64,000 bases of DNA from positions 186,001-250,000 of the forward strand of contig NZ_QLKS01000003.1 of NCBI RefSeq assembly GCF_003350005.1, given 5' to 3'. Source of the stretch: Psychrobacter proteolyticus. Its GTDB lineage: Bacteria; Pseudomonadota; Gammaproteobacteria; Pseudomonadales; Moraxellaceae. Of the stretch, positions 29,315-38,478 are shown one piece after another (the stretch's first letter is position 1; every line of letters begins with the position of its first letter). A program made the translations under genes and the position numbers. The notes under the pieces were generated by a model that saw only the letters and a program-made list of their open reading frames with translations, was not told the DNA's origin and made no database searches.

Positions 29315-30235
29315 TTATTTTGGAACACCACTGGCTGATAGACTAAGCAGCTCCTGACATTCATCACTTATTCGACCATTACCTTTCCCATAATCTATAC
29401 AGTTTTCTGAGTTCACCTCGTTCTCTAACTTGACTTCTTTGACTAGAACTTTGGTTGGTACCCCTATTTTAGCTAAGCACTCGTTGCGAGTTTCTCCAAA
29501 GTAGGTAGGTTGGCTAGAGTCCTGTTCACTTACGTCTGATACAAACGACTGTGCATTTTCGCTAGGTTTACTAAGACATTTGGTAATCTCGGCATCCGAT
29601 ACATTGGCCATAGCTGGTAAAAAAGAAGCCGAATTGACACGGAAACTTGGAGAGCTACTGGTAGCATCATCAGACGTTATTGACTTACCAAGAGGAACAT
29701 TTTCGAACGGCGCGATAGGTAAAGACTGTGTGTTAGGCCTAGTTATAGATACCTGAGTCATCACATTTTGGCGGGCATTAACAAAGTCATCAGCGTTATT
29801 AGGCCGACAAAAACCGCCTGAACCCGCCCCCCCGATTAGTTTTTTTTGTCCAGATGGGGTCGTAATAGTTGCTTCAGACATTCTAAAAAAATAGTCTTGG
29901 CGTGGACGATAACAAAAGACTATTTGATCACCACGATTTGACGTGGCTCCTGTACTCAAAAAATGGCCAAAGAATCCAAGCGGTCCTAAGATTACGGCTT
30001 TTTCATTACTGTTTTCAGCATTATTGATGATATTTTCGATGTTTCTATTTGCTGTATCTGAGGTTGTTAATAATAACGTATCGACTTGATCACTGGTAGC
30101 TAATCGTAGAGTAGTCATACTGCTACGTACAGCAATGACACCTACAATAATAATTAAGAGTAAGAACATTAGAACTACAATCAATGTGGCGCCACGTTGA
30201 GATGTTGTTAGATGGTATTGTGGATATTTGTTCAT
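29315..30235 (-). CDS. pilX: Type IV pilus minor pilin PilX
   Basis: A 306-residue protein with the PilX N-terminal signature: RGATLIVVLMFLLLIIIVGV, where the usual prepilin glutamate 5 is absent, as is normal for PilX-type proteins. The body is hydrophilic with several cysteines (FCYRP, GFCRP, KCLSK, ECLAK, NCIDY, ECQELL). PilX helps prime pilus assembly and is needed to export PilY1. It lies between pilW (50 bases upstream) and pilY1 (58 bases downstream) on the same strand, consistent with one operon. Confidence 0.9.
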   Translation of the reverse strand: MNKYPQYHLTTSQRGATLIVVLMFLLLIIIVGVIAVRSSMTTLRLATSDQVDTLLLTTSDTANRNIENIINNAENSNEKAVILGPLGFFGHFLSTGATSNRGDQIVFCYRPRQDYFFRMSEATITTPSGQKKLIGGAGSGGFCRPNNADDFVNARQNVMTQVSITRPNTQSLPIAPFENVPLGKSITSDDATSSSPSFRVNSASFLPAMANVSDAEITKCLSKPSENAQSFVSDVSEQDSSQPTYFGETRNECLAKIGVPTKVLVKEVKLENEVNSENCIDYGKGNGRISDECQELLSLSASGVPK

Positions 30236-30285
30236 AATGTTAATACCTAGGCAAGACAGTGTTAGACAACCAAAATTCTATTTAA

Positions 30286-31389
30286 TTACTCGAAATTTGT
30301 ATTTCTTATCGTAATATAGGACTCGACCACCGTCCGCAGATACTTCTTACTAAGCTCACTATTTAAGGTTAATTTTTTACCTAATAGAGTAAAATCAGAT
30401 AACCCTTCATCAGTCAAAGCCGCATTATCTGAACGTAATATTAAACCGTATTTTAAACCTACGATAGGTGGTTGCTTCTCCAGCTCTAAGGCCAAATAGT
30501 CTTTTATTGTATAGTATTGTGACTGACCACTAGTATTAGTAGATAGCAAAATGTCAAAGTAATCCACATGAGTCATAATCTCTTGACCCGCGTCTCCAAA
30601 ATCTCTAATTGCATTATTAGTAGTAAACAAAACAGATTGAGACAGATTTTTCTCTGGTTTACCCTGTTCAGCATAATCATCCATTATCTCAGTAATATAC
30701 TTGCCAGCATCACAATACAAGGAAAGCTCTGTAGGTTTCGATGCATTTGGTGCTCTTAAATAAAAACGTTCTACAATAATCTGTCCGTCAATAATTTCCT
30801 TTACTCCGCCAATAGTAACTTCCCTTGGTCCTAGAGCCAGCTGTCCTTCACAATCATACATATCTTGCGGAGCTCGATACTGAATAGTAAGCTGTCCACT
30901 TTTTAAATTAAAGTTACTTGTTCCTGTCCATTCATTCTTTTGTGTGCCTACAGTTTGATCGCCAGTATTACTCAACAACGTCACCTTAACAGAAGAGTTA
31001 TCTATTGTAATATTTTTGGGCAAGTTGGTTGTACCATCAATATCTTTTGAATTACGCAAATTATCAAGTTGCAATTTACCGTCTTTATCTTTTACTGCAT
31101 TATTAGCGCTTGTTAATATAATACCAGCGCCAGGCTGGTCAGCCGCAATTCTGTCTGCTAATCCTAAGTTTGCAAGGCGAATCTTTTTTTCAATGGTGGG
31201 CAGATTGAAGGCTGCATCCTCGACTAACTCTGAGGCAGTAGACTGTATACCTGCTGTTTTAGCATTAATCATATAAACTTGGACGGCAGCAGCCGAGACA
31301 AGAAGACCTAAAAACAAAGCCACCATTAGCTCTATCAGTGTGAATCCTACTTGTACCTTACTACTATCATAGCTTCTTAAAATACTCAT
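30286..31389 (-). CDS. pilW: Type IV pilus minor pilin PilW
   Basis: A 367-residue prepilin. The start at 31389 is chosen because its ATG overlaps the pilV stop (TGATG), eight codons inside the longest frame. Processing is expected at [22 protein letters not shown]. The long C-terminal domain fits PilW of the minor-pilin priming complex (PilV-PilW-PilX-PilY1). It has few cysteines, one pair being CEGQ and LYCDAGK. Confidence 0.9.
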   Translation of the reverse strand: MSILRSYDSSKVQVGFTLIELMVALFLGLLVSAAAVQVYMINAKTAGIQSTASELVEDAAFNLPTIEKKIRLANLGLADRIAADQPGAGIILTSANNAVKDKDGKLQLDNLRNSKDIDGTTNLPKNITIDNSSVKVTLLSNTGDQTVGTQKNEWTGTSNFNLKSGQLTIQYRAPQDMYDCEGQLALGPREVTIGGVKEIIDGQIIVERFYLRAPNASKPTELSLYCDAGKYITEIMDDYAEQGKPEKNLSQSVLFTTNNAIRDFGDAGQEIMTHVDYFDILLSTNTSGQSQYYTIKDYLALELEKQPPIVGLKYGLILRSDNAALTDEGLSDFTLLGKKLTLNSELSKKYLRTVVESYITIRNTNFE

Positions 31390-31952
31390 CAGTAAGCCTC
31401 CATGACCAAACAATGTGATCCTCTTTTATAAGAACCATCATTATTACCACAAGCATTTTTATCACTATCATTTAAAGTAGGTAAGGTACTACCCCACGAC
31501 GTAATAATACATTGTCTAGCATTAATATCAGACATTTCCGGACAAGTTACCATATTAAGCATAATATCTTGTTCGCAAGCTAAGCTGGCCGCTTGCCATG
31601 TACTTAAAGCAGCTATCTGCTCTGACGTACATGCTTTTGATTGACAGCTATCTTTATCAAAACTACTATTCAATTTTTTAACGTTAGTACAATAGTCAGT
31701 AATACTGTTCGCACCTTTACTAAATTTATTTAACTCTATCGCAAATAGGTCATTAGATACGTTATTTATGCGCATATTTTCTGATAACCCCTTTGAGATA
31801 CTCATAGCGCGACTACGTACTAGTCCTTCATCAGTAGCATTCAAAGCATTCATCTGCAATGCGCTAAAACCTAGAACAGCGACCGCTAATAGTAGCAAAG
31901 CCACCATCACCTCAATCAAACCTACTCCTCTCTGACTGCTTGCCTTAATCAT
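31389..31952 (-). CDS. pilV: Type IV pilus minor pilin PilV
   Basis: A 187-residue prepilin, starting at the ATG at 31952 that overlaps the fimT stop (ATGA). The signature is RG/VGLIEVMVALLLLAVAVLG, typical of PilV with valine-glycine-leucine-isoleucine-glutamate instead of FTLIE, then the conserved FSALQMNALNATDEG. The C-terminal domain contains eight cysteines. It overlaps both neighbours, indicating a coupled operon. Confidence 0.92.
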   Translation of the reverse strand: MIKASSQRGVGLIEVMVALLLLAVAVLGFSALQMNALNATDEGLVRSRAMSISKGLSENMRINNVSNDLFAIELNKFSKGANSITDYCTNVKKLNSSFDKDSCQSKACTSEQIAALSTWQAASLACEQDIMLNMVTCPEMSDINARQCIITSWGSTLPTLNDSDKNACGNNDGSYKRGSHCLVMEAY

Positions 31953-32428
31953 CCACAAGTTCCTCCTGCTACTGTACTTATACCAGCAATCGCAGTAACG
32001 ATAACTTGCATTGAAGTAGACGGTTTTTCACTATCGCAAATTGTGTAAGTCGCAGCATCAGCACGCTTGCTTGGCCTAAATACTACTGTTGCTTTATCTG
32101 TTGTTATTATGTTTTTAGTGCTGTAGCTATAGCTTGCAATTTCACCTGAATTTCCACTCTCTACTACTAAAGTATGATTACTGTCATCAATACTAAATTC
32201 GATAGATTGTCGACGAATAACACTTTCTACCTTAGCTTCCTTTAAAGCATTAGTAAGGGTAGCAGCTGTCGCCTTCACCCGTTGATTAGCAAGCTGGGTA
32301 CTAATATTTGGAGCAGCAATACTCACAATAATTGCTAGTACAGCAATCGTCACCATCAGTTCAATCAACGTAAACCCTGAGCCAGCTGCTCGTAGCGAGG
32401 TTGGTAGATTATTTATAGATGCGTTCAC
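31949..32428 (-). CDS. fimT: Type IV pilus minor pilin FimT/FimU (GspH family)
   Basis: A 159-residue prepilin, first gene of the operon. Processing is expected at [25 protein letters not shown]. The mature part belongs to the GspH/FimT family (TLTNALKEAKVESVIRRQ, a typical block), with a single cysteine pair (TICDSE and the terminal GGTCG). In other bacteria FimT also binds DNA and aids natural transformation; FimU is the closely related pilus subunit and the two cannot be separated here. A sigma-54-type promoter lies about 130 bases upstream (32555-32571). Confidence 0.86.
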   Translation of the reverse strand: MNASINNLPTSLRAAGSGFTLIELMVTIAVLAIIVSIAAPNISTQLANQRVKATAATLTNALKEAKVESVIRRQSIEFSIDDSNHTLVVESGNSGEIASYSYSTKNIITTDKATVVFRPSKRADAATYTICDSEKPSTSMQVIVTAIAGISTVAGGTCG

Positions 32429-32752
32429 ATCGTATTCCTATTTCAAACGACCATTGTCTGCTTAGTATTAGTACTTTTCTGAAAGAAATAATAACTTTCC
32501 TATGATTTTGAAATTTTTCTACTGGCTTTTCTATTTCAAACCTACTCCATAACATGCAATTTTTGTTCCAAAATATTTGGTAAGTCACATATAAGATACG
32601 GTACAAGCCTTATTAATGATAACGGTAGCTAAGCTCGGTCATACTCATAAATTAGATTATTGATCACTAAGAAAGATCCATAACTCATTGCTGAAAATCA
32701 ATATATCTTGTTAAGAAAATATATTAATAACAACATATACATACGGGACTTC
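32429..32752. other. Intergenic region upstream of the minor pilin operon
   Basis: This 324-base AT-rich gap separates comF from fimT, both on the minus strand. It holds the sigma-54-type promoter at 32555-32571. The remaining sequence shows no gene. Confidence 0.65.
32555..32571 (-). promoter_or_regulatory. Sigma-54 (RpoN) type promoter of the fimT-pilV-pilW-pilX-pilY1-pilE operon
   Basis: The minus strand reads TTGGAACAAAAATTGCA. The -12 box TTGCA is perfect, the -24 box keeps YTGG and the AC, and GG/GC spacing is correct. Predicted start about 32544, leaving a leader near 116 bases. Confidence 0.65.
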
Positions 32753-33586
32753 TCACATCTGATTACCATGTGCTAATGCATAGGCGGAGATATGGTAGTT
32801 TCTATAGCTTTTAGTATTGATTTTCCTTGCATGCTCAAATGAGACGAATACACGCGCTAAGGCCTGTAAGCTTGCACCTGTGGTAGATACGTCATCAAAT
32901 AGTAATAAGCGTTTTTTAGGAGGCTTTTCAATTATTGCGAAAGCGTTATCTAAGTTGCTAAGACGTTCGGCACGAGTCAGTCCTTGCTGACTAACTGTAT
33001 CATCAATACGCTTGACGCCTTGCCATAAAGGAATGTGCCAATGTTTAGACAATTGGGCAGATAGAATACTGACAGGGTCGAAACCACGTTTGACCAATCG
33101 TTGACTGGTCGTTGGCATAGCAATAATCACGCTGTTATTACGATGACAGCCATGTGGACGCGGCAATTGACGTATGGCATGTAATAATAACGACAATTTT
33201 GTCATATCTTCTTGATGCTTAAATGCTCGGATAGCCTGACGTATTGGATACTCGTAGTAAGTAGAGGCTTGGATAGATAAAGATATACTAGGAGCGATGT
33301 CAACTTCAAAAGGTCTTGGTAACCAAGTCATATCGTTGTGACAGTGAGCACAAAGTAAACCACTGCTTAAACAGCTGTTTGCTCGACTACCGATATGTGT
33401 AAGAAAAGAGCGTTTCTTTAAGGCTGTTTGTATAGATGGTTCCGATAGCTTATATTGGCTAGATTGCTCTTGATATTGCAATAATTTAGATTGTGGTGTA
33501 CTACGGTAACGACGGCATAGCTGACAGCGTATGTCTAAATACTCTGCCAGCCATAATCCAGTTTGATAAGGCGCTAAACGGCGCAT
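32753..33586 (-). CDS. comF: ComF family phosphoribosyltransferase-like protein
   Basis: A 277-residue ComF/GntX protein. It has an N-terminal zinc-ribbon-like set of cysteines (CQLCRR and CAHCHND) and a phosphoribosyltransferase domain ending in the PRPP-binding loop LLLFDDVSTTGAS, with the family block MPTTSQRLVKRGFDPVSILS. ComF is required for natural transformation in several bacteria, probably at a cytosolic DNA-handling step. The gene lies upstream of the pilus operon on the same strand, a suggestive place since pili take up DNA, but the genes are separated by a promoter. Confidence 0.88.
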   Translation of the reverse strand: MRRLAPYQTGLWLAEYLDIRCQLCRRYRSTPQSKLLQYQEQSSQYKLSEPSIQTALKKRSFLTHIGSRANSCLSSGLLCAHCHNDMTWLPRPFEVDIAPSISLSIQASTYYEYPIRQAIRAFKHQEDMTKLSLLLHAIRQLPRPHGCHRNNSVIIAMPTTSQRLVKRGFDPVSILSAQLSKHWHIPLWQGVKRIDDTVSQQGLTRAERLSNLDNAFAIIEKPPKKRLLLFDDVSTTGASLQALARVFVSFEHARKINTKSYRNYHISAYALAHGNQM

Positions 33587-33661
33587 AAACTAATATTTGT
33601 CATAACTTATAATAAATTTCACCTATGTTAGAGTTTTTCTCAAATTGAAGCCCCTTGCAAA

Positions 33662-35110
33662 TCAAAGCCCTTTCCAGTCATTCAAGACGATACCAAAACC
33701 GATAGAGGTATTTTCATGATTATAATCTAAGATAGACTCACCATAGCCTTGGAATAACTGCACCATACCATTAACATTCTCTGATAAGGGGTAGATATAA
33801 TCAATTTGCGCAGCACCTTTATTGGTACTTGGATTATAACGTAACGTACCGCTAATGCTTTGCTGGTCAGGTAAATCGTATAAAAATTTGATATCACCAT
33901 AACCCATGTAGTCTTCGATATCAGGGTTATCATCATCGCTACTATTCTCACTATTCACTCGAGCCCATAAACGCGGTATGACTGAGAGTCTACCCCACTC
34001 TGCACCGGCCATGAGATAAGCACGGTTCCATGAACGCGATAAAGGATCGTCTTGTCCATTCGAGTGATGGACAGCACCTGCGCCCAACATACGCAGACGT
34101 CCACCAAAAGGCAGATCTGCTGTCACAGGTTGGGTTAAGAATATTTCAGGTTGATAATCGGTAGCACGGAATGGACGCGAGTTGTCTTCGTTATAAACTT
34201 GCCAATGTGATTCTTGGGTATAGCCAAACCATAAGTCAGCACTGGTATCAAACAAATCTTCTGCAACTTTTGTTTTTAGAGATAATTGGAATTTTAGCTC
34301 TGTCTCACGTACGTCATTAGAAACAAAAGGATCTGTTTTTTGCGATGGTGTACTTGGATTTAAATTGGGATCGAAAGTATAAAATAACGGCAACAGATAG
34401 GTCGGTCGATATGGTCTAACTGTCCAAGTACCACGCTCGCTGTTTTTATCTAGGTCGTAAGATAGACTGAGTGGCGAGAATTTTTCGATGTCTGTTTGAG
34501 TAACACCGACATTTTCTAAAATCTGTGCCTCGCTATTCGTTTCAGCATCTACTTCTACGTTGCCACTTGCCTCCAACTTACTGGCTGTAGACTGTTGGCT
34601 AGTCATTAAGATGGTATCTGCATCTTCCACTGTCGTACCACTCATCGCCGTTTGAGACTCAGCCAATACTACCTTCGGATTACCTGAGACCGTACTTTGA
34701 AAGGTTTTTGCCAAATCAATTGGTTGTTTGGTTGAGGTATAGCTTGGTGTCTTACCTTGTTCAGCTACCTTATCAAAACAGGCTAGACGAGCAGCACTAG
34801 ACTGGACTTGAGTACATTCAGAAAATAGCTTGGCTTGCTGAGCAATAAATTCTTTGCTAATTATCTTGCCACTTTGTGTACCTACATCAGAAGATATCAC
34901 ATTGTTATCGAGACCCTCTGATAGGTCAAGACCCTCATATTCAAACGCAGCTCCGGGTGCTGGCAGTTCGTTATAGGTTTGAGAGTCATCAGCAGCTTGT
35001 ACTTGTATCGCGGTACAACTCAACGCAAGCGCAACTGCAATACGAAGAGGCATATGCGCATTCTGGTAAGACGGCTGTTGGTGACGCTGAGTAATGGTAT
35101 GGGCAAACAT
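33662..35110 (-). CDS. pldA: Outer membrane phospholipase A
   Basis: A 482-residue outer membrane beta-barrel lipase. The catalytic motif HHSNG (H348, S350; E. coli H142, S144) and the following DDPLSRSWNRAYLMAG are those of OMPLA, and the barrel strands end in FGIVLNDW. The N-terminal half (to about 210) is an additional low-complexity region (ASKLEASGNVEVDAETNSE) containing a cysteine pair (LFSECTQVQ, RLACFDK), absent in E. coli (289 residues). A signal peptide ends near VQAADDS. The start at 35110 is supported by AAAGGA six bases upstream. PldA hydrolyses phospholipids that reach the outer leaflet. Confidence 0.92.
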   Translation of the reverse strand: MFAHTITQRHQQPSYQNAHMPLRIAVALALSCTAIQVQAADDSQTYNELPAPGAAFEYEGLDLSEGLDNNVISSDVGTQSGKIISKEFIAQQAKLFSECTQVQSSAARLACFDKVAEQGKTPSYTSTKQPIDLAKTFQSTVSGNPKVVLAESQTAMSGTTVEDADTILMTSQQSTASKLEASGNVEVDAETNSEAQILENVGVTQTDIEKFSPLSLSYDLDKNSERGTWTVRPYRPTYLLPLFYTFDPNLNPSTPSQKTDPFVSNDVRETELKFQLSLKTKVAEDLFDTSADLWFGYTQESHWQVYNEDNSRPFRATDYQPEIFLTQPVTADLPFGGRLRMLGAGAVHHSNGQDDPLSRSWNRAYLMAGAEWGRLSVIPRLWARVNSENSSDDDNPDIEDYMGYGDIKFLYDLPDQQSISGTLRYNPSTNKGAAQIDYIYPLSENVNGMVQLFQGYGESILDYNHENTSIGFGIVLNDWKGL

Positions 35111-35495
35111 AAGTGTCCTTTATCTAACTAGCATTAGCGCCAGCAGAGTATATGAGGTAATTAATATAGCCATTAGCGTTGTCGCTAAAATAGAATTGAC
35201 TGAGCCTGTCAGCTAATCGCAGATATTAGGAGCGGAAAAAATGACAATTAGCGCTCCTGCTGCATTGTTTCCTTATTGTAATGAAAATATAAGCACGATA
35301 CTAGCTTTATCGATAGTTAAAATAAGCGCCTATCAATATAATCGCTTATATAACAAATACTTAATAAATATTCTATAGTATGAATTTAATAGCATAAAAA
35401 AAGCCAGCATACTTTTCTTAGTATACTGGCCTTCTTAATATTCTTAAGGATTTTCGAAATATCACACTGGTTTCTTAAGTGTTCATTGTTAAATG
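35111..35495. other. Intergenic region between dsbD and pldA
   Basis: It carries the dsbD terminator (35395-35436) and presumably the pldA promoter within the 280 bases before its start. The rest is AT-rich and shows no gene. Confidence 0.65.
35395..35436 (-). terminator. Rho-independent terminator after dsbD
   Basis: On the minus strand GCCAGTATAC and GTATGCTGGC form a 10-bp stem (one G-U pair) followed by seven T residues, about 60 bases after the dsbD stop. Confidence 0.88.
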
Positions 35496-37634
35496 TTAGT
35501 TGTTCAACGCCGATAATGTCTGTTCAAACTCTGAGCGACCAATCTCACCCACTTGCTGATTTACTAGCTGACCATCAATATAATATAGTAGCGCTGGTGG
35601 ACCAAAGAGTTGGTAACGAGACAACACGGCTTTTGAGTCTGCTGTCGTCTCAGTGATATCGAGCTTCACTAGTTGCCAATCTTGCATCTGCGCTGGACGA
35701 TTACGAAACAGGTTCTTGTCCATAATGCGGCACTCAATACACCACTCTGCTGTCAAATCGACAATGACATTCGGATTGGCTGCGACAATGGCATCTAGCT
35801 CTGCAAGCGTCGTGATCGTCTTATCAGTGGTGCTATCACTATTCACTGGTTGACCAGACGTTGACTGTACCATCATCGGTGCTGCACTCAATGACGCTAG
35901 TGGATGTAAGCTATCATCATTGCCCAATGCAGCGCCAACTATTAGGCAAGCCGCCCAAATACCAGCGATAAGGCTCAATGCTTGGGTCAGCATACGACCT
36001 TTACCTAGCCAACTCCATGCCCATGTTGCCACGACCATAAACCATAACGCCCATACCATAAGCATGACTGGCGATATAAACACGCGCTCAATCAATAACA
36101 GTGCCACGGCAAATAGTAGTAAAGCAAAGCCTTGCTTGACCCAATTCATCCACTCGCCAGCCTTTGGCATAATCTTGCCTTGAGTCGCACCGATTAGGAT
36201 AAGCGGCGCTGATAAACCAAAACCCAGCATGAATAAAGCGGCAAAGCCGAGCAACGGACTACCAATGGTAGAGACCGCCAATAATGCCCCAAATAATGGC
36301 GCAGAAACACAAGGTGACACAACTAACGCTGATAAAAACCCAGCGATCAAACTGCCGCCTGTACTACCAAGCTTACTGTCACCAGCTTGGCTTAAGCCTT
36401 GCATCTTTCGACTGATTGTATGCGGCAAACGTATACTAAAAAGACCCAGCATATATAGCGCCAGCAGTATGAAAACAATAGCAAAACTGATGAGAATGAT
36501 CGGATTCTGCAGCCAACCAATAATACCTAAAGACTCACCGAATACTGCGATAACAGCGCCCAAAATGCCATAAGCAGTCGCTACCCCAATCGCGTAACTG
36601 GTGGTCAAGATGACACCGCGTTTGACCGTTGGATTTTGTTCGCGAGCTACAATGTTGGCCACGATAGGTAACATCGGTAACACACATGGCGTCAAAGCTA
36701 AGCCTAAGCCTGCTAAAAATAATAGTACTAATGCCAGCCAAGGGTGAGAGGCCAAACCAAAAGGATCGCTATCAACGAAACTGTTATTCAAGGTACTTTC
36801 GCTATTGGCCGTCTCGCCTGTTACGCTGCTATTTGCTGCAGAAATCGTATTTGTCGCCGTACTACTATCTAAAGAATCATACTCTACAGCGCTGTCATCA
36901 ATGAGATCATAGTCAATAGCACCATCGTCTGTCAGTGCTTGCGCCTCATCAGGCAAAGTATTATCAAGCGCTGTTGAGCTTACTTCCTCTGGTGTCGCCT
37001 TAGCACTATTCTCTGAATCGGTCGAGCTCGCACTACTCGCAGTACTCTCACTATCTGCTGATACCTGCGTCGATGCAGCTGCAATATCGACAGTCGTATT
37101 AATCTTTTCAGGTGGATAGCACAGTCCTGCTTTTGCACAGCCCTGCCAGCCAACGACGATAGCGGCATCATCTATATTCTTGCCACTATTGTTCATCAGT
37201 ATGGTAGTAGCGACCATATTTGCTTGGTCAAATACCAGTACCTTGCCAAATGTCGGATCATCTATCGAATATGGTTTTTGGCTAAAGGTAAAAGGTGCAG
37301 CCGTCACGCCAGCGGGTAGCGTAAGCTTAATTTGCTTTTTATAGACGTAATGTTCAGGAGTGATATCAAAATTAACAGATAACCGCGTACCTGCTTTGAC
37401 AGGGGTACTATCTGTACTTACCTGAAACGCTTGATCTACTGGCAAGAACTTTGACTTCGATGAGCTTTCACTACTACCGAAAAGGTCGCCTAACCCTGCC
37501 GCTTGTACCGTCGATGTCGCTGATAAACCTGTCAACAATGAGCCACTAGCGATGGCAAGCGCTAAGATATGGGATTTTTTCGAATGGGTAGATACGCTAA
37601 ATGATAAAGACTTTAGTGATGTCTTGATGGACAT
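35496..37634 (-). CDS. dsbD: Thiol:disulfide interchange protein DsbD
   Basis: A 712-residue inner membrane protein passing electrons from cytosolic thioredoxin to periplasmic DsbC and related proteins. Order: signal peptide (to about 45), the alpha domain (about 60-185) with cysteines in WQGCAKAGLCYPPEK, a long acidic serine/threonine-rich linker, the membrane domain from about 295 (GLGLALTPCVLPMLPIVANI), and the C-terminal gamma thioredoxin domain with WCIEC at about 629-634. All three cysteine pairs are present. The linker between alpha and beta domains is unusually long (about 110 residues). A separate copy of only the alpha domain lies immediately upstream. Confidence 0.95.
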   Translation of the reverse strand: MSIKTSLKSLSFSVSTHSKKSHILALAIASGSLLTGLSATSTVQAAGLGDLFGSSESSSKSKFLPVDQAFQVSTDSTPVKAGTRLSVNFDITPEHYVYKKQIKLTLPAGVTAAPFTFSQKPYSIDDPTFGKVLVFDQANMVATTILMNNSGKNIDDAAIVVGWQGCAKAGLCYPPEKINTTVDIAAASTQVSADSESTASSASSTDSENSAKATPEEVSSTALDNTLPDEAQALTDDGAIDYDLIDDSAVEYDSLDSSTATNTISAANSSVTGETANSESTLNNSFVDSDPFGLASHPWLALVLLFLAGLGLALTPCVLPMLPIVANIVAREQNPTVKRGVILTTSYAIGVATAYGILGAVIAVFGESLGIIGWLQNPIILISFAIVFILLALYMLGLFSIRLPHTISRKMQGLSQAGDSKLGSTGGSLIAGFLSALVVSPCVSAPLFGALLAVSTIGSPLLGFAALFMLGFGLSAPLILIGATQGKIMPKAGEWMNWVKQGFALLLFAVALLLIERVFISPVMLMVWALWFMVVATWAWSWLGKGRMLTQALSLIAGIWAACLIVGAALGNDDSLHPLASLSAAPMMVQSTSGQPVNSDSTTDKTITTLAELDAIVAANPNVIVDLTAEWCIECRIMDKNLFRNRPAQMQDWQLVKLDITETTADSKAVLSRYQLFGPPALLYYIDGQLVNQQVGEIGRSEFEQTLSALNN

Positions 37635-37681
37635 GAATGGCTACCTATGATTACCGATATTTTAATCAATCTGCTCGCTAT

Positions 37682-38233
37682 TTATCTGCGTGTCGCAGCA
37701 ATGTCTATCTTGGTTTTAATTTTTTCTGGTGGATAGCATAGCCCAGCCGTTGCACACCCTTGCCAACCAATAATAATAGGCGCGTTTTTGGCGCCCTTAC
37801 CATTACTCGTCGTCAGCGTCGTGGTTGCAATGACACTTCTTTGCGTAAATACAGGAACCTGACCAAAGGTCGGATCATTGACTGATACTGGTGCTTGATT
37901 GAAAGTGAATGGCGTAGCGTTTATTCCTTTAGGGAAGCTCAACGTAAGCTTATCCTTATAGACATAATGCCCTGGCGTAATTTCAAAACTGATCGACAAC
38001 CGCGTGCCTTTGGAAGTCGCTTTGGTATTACTGACCACCTGAAAGGCTTCATCCACTGGTAAGAACTTTGACTTGGCCGAGGAGCTATTTTTAAATAAGT
38101 CGTTTAGTCCTGCTGCTTGTGCACTGATCGATGTCATTGACAGAACCGTTACTAATGAAGTGCTGGCGACGGTTAGAATCAATTTATAAAGGTTTTTAGA
38201 AAAGTATTTATTAGACTGTTGAATCGACGACAT
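37682..38233 (-). CDS. Stand-alone DsbD alpha-domain protein (periplasmic)
   Basis: A 183-residue protein with a signal peptide (SISAQAAGLND) and just one domain, homologous to the N-terminal domain of the neighbouring DsbD. Shared landmarks are KSKFLPVDEAFQV, GHYVYKDKLTLSFP, NDPTFGQVPVF and WQGCATAGLCYPPEK, with both redox cysteines retained. It stops after the domain (IDIAATRR) with no membrane part. It precedes dsbD by 47 bases on the same strand, so the two are probably co-transcribed. The domain accepts electrons from the membrane part and reduces DsbC in E. coli; a soluble extra copy could be a shuttle. A tandem partial duplication is the simplest origin. Confidence 0.9.
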   Translation of the reverse strand: MSSIQQSNKYFSKNLYKLILTVASTSLVTVLSMTSISAQAAGLNDLFKNSSSAKSKFLPVDEAFQVVSNTKATSKGTRLSISFEITPGHYVYKDKLTLSFPKGINATPFTFNQAPVSVNDPTFGQVPVFTQRSVIATTTLTTSNGKGAKNAPIIIGWQGCATAGLCYPPEKIKTKIDIAATRR

Positions 38234-38344
38234 AGATGATTACCTTGAATTGCAGTTTGCGATGACTATTTTGCTGAGCGCCTAGATATATTTATACCAC
38301 TGACTATCAAACTTGTACTGAACAGCAGGAAATTTATCTACTGA

Positions 38345-38385
38345 TAAAAAATATCAACCAATAAGGGAATATTGGTTGATATTTA
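38345..38385 (-). terminator. Terminator after gspG
   Basis: A perfect inverted repeat (AAATATCAACCAAT at 38349-38362 and its complement at 38371-38384) is followed on the minus strand by a T-rich run. It lies 94 bases after the gspG stop and upstream of the DsbD alpha-domain gene. Confidence 0.85.
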
Positions 38386-38478
38386 TAAATTGTTGAAAGT
38401 GCATGGATGAACGAATGTTTCATTCTACAAAGCTATATCAGTATCAGAATTTGTTCACTATACGTCTGTTATTAAGCC

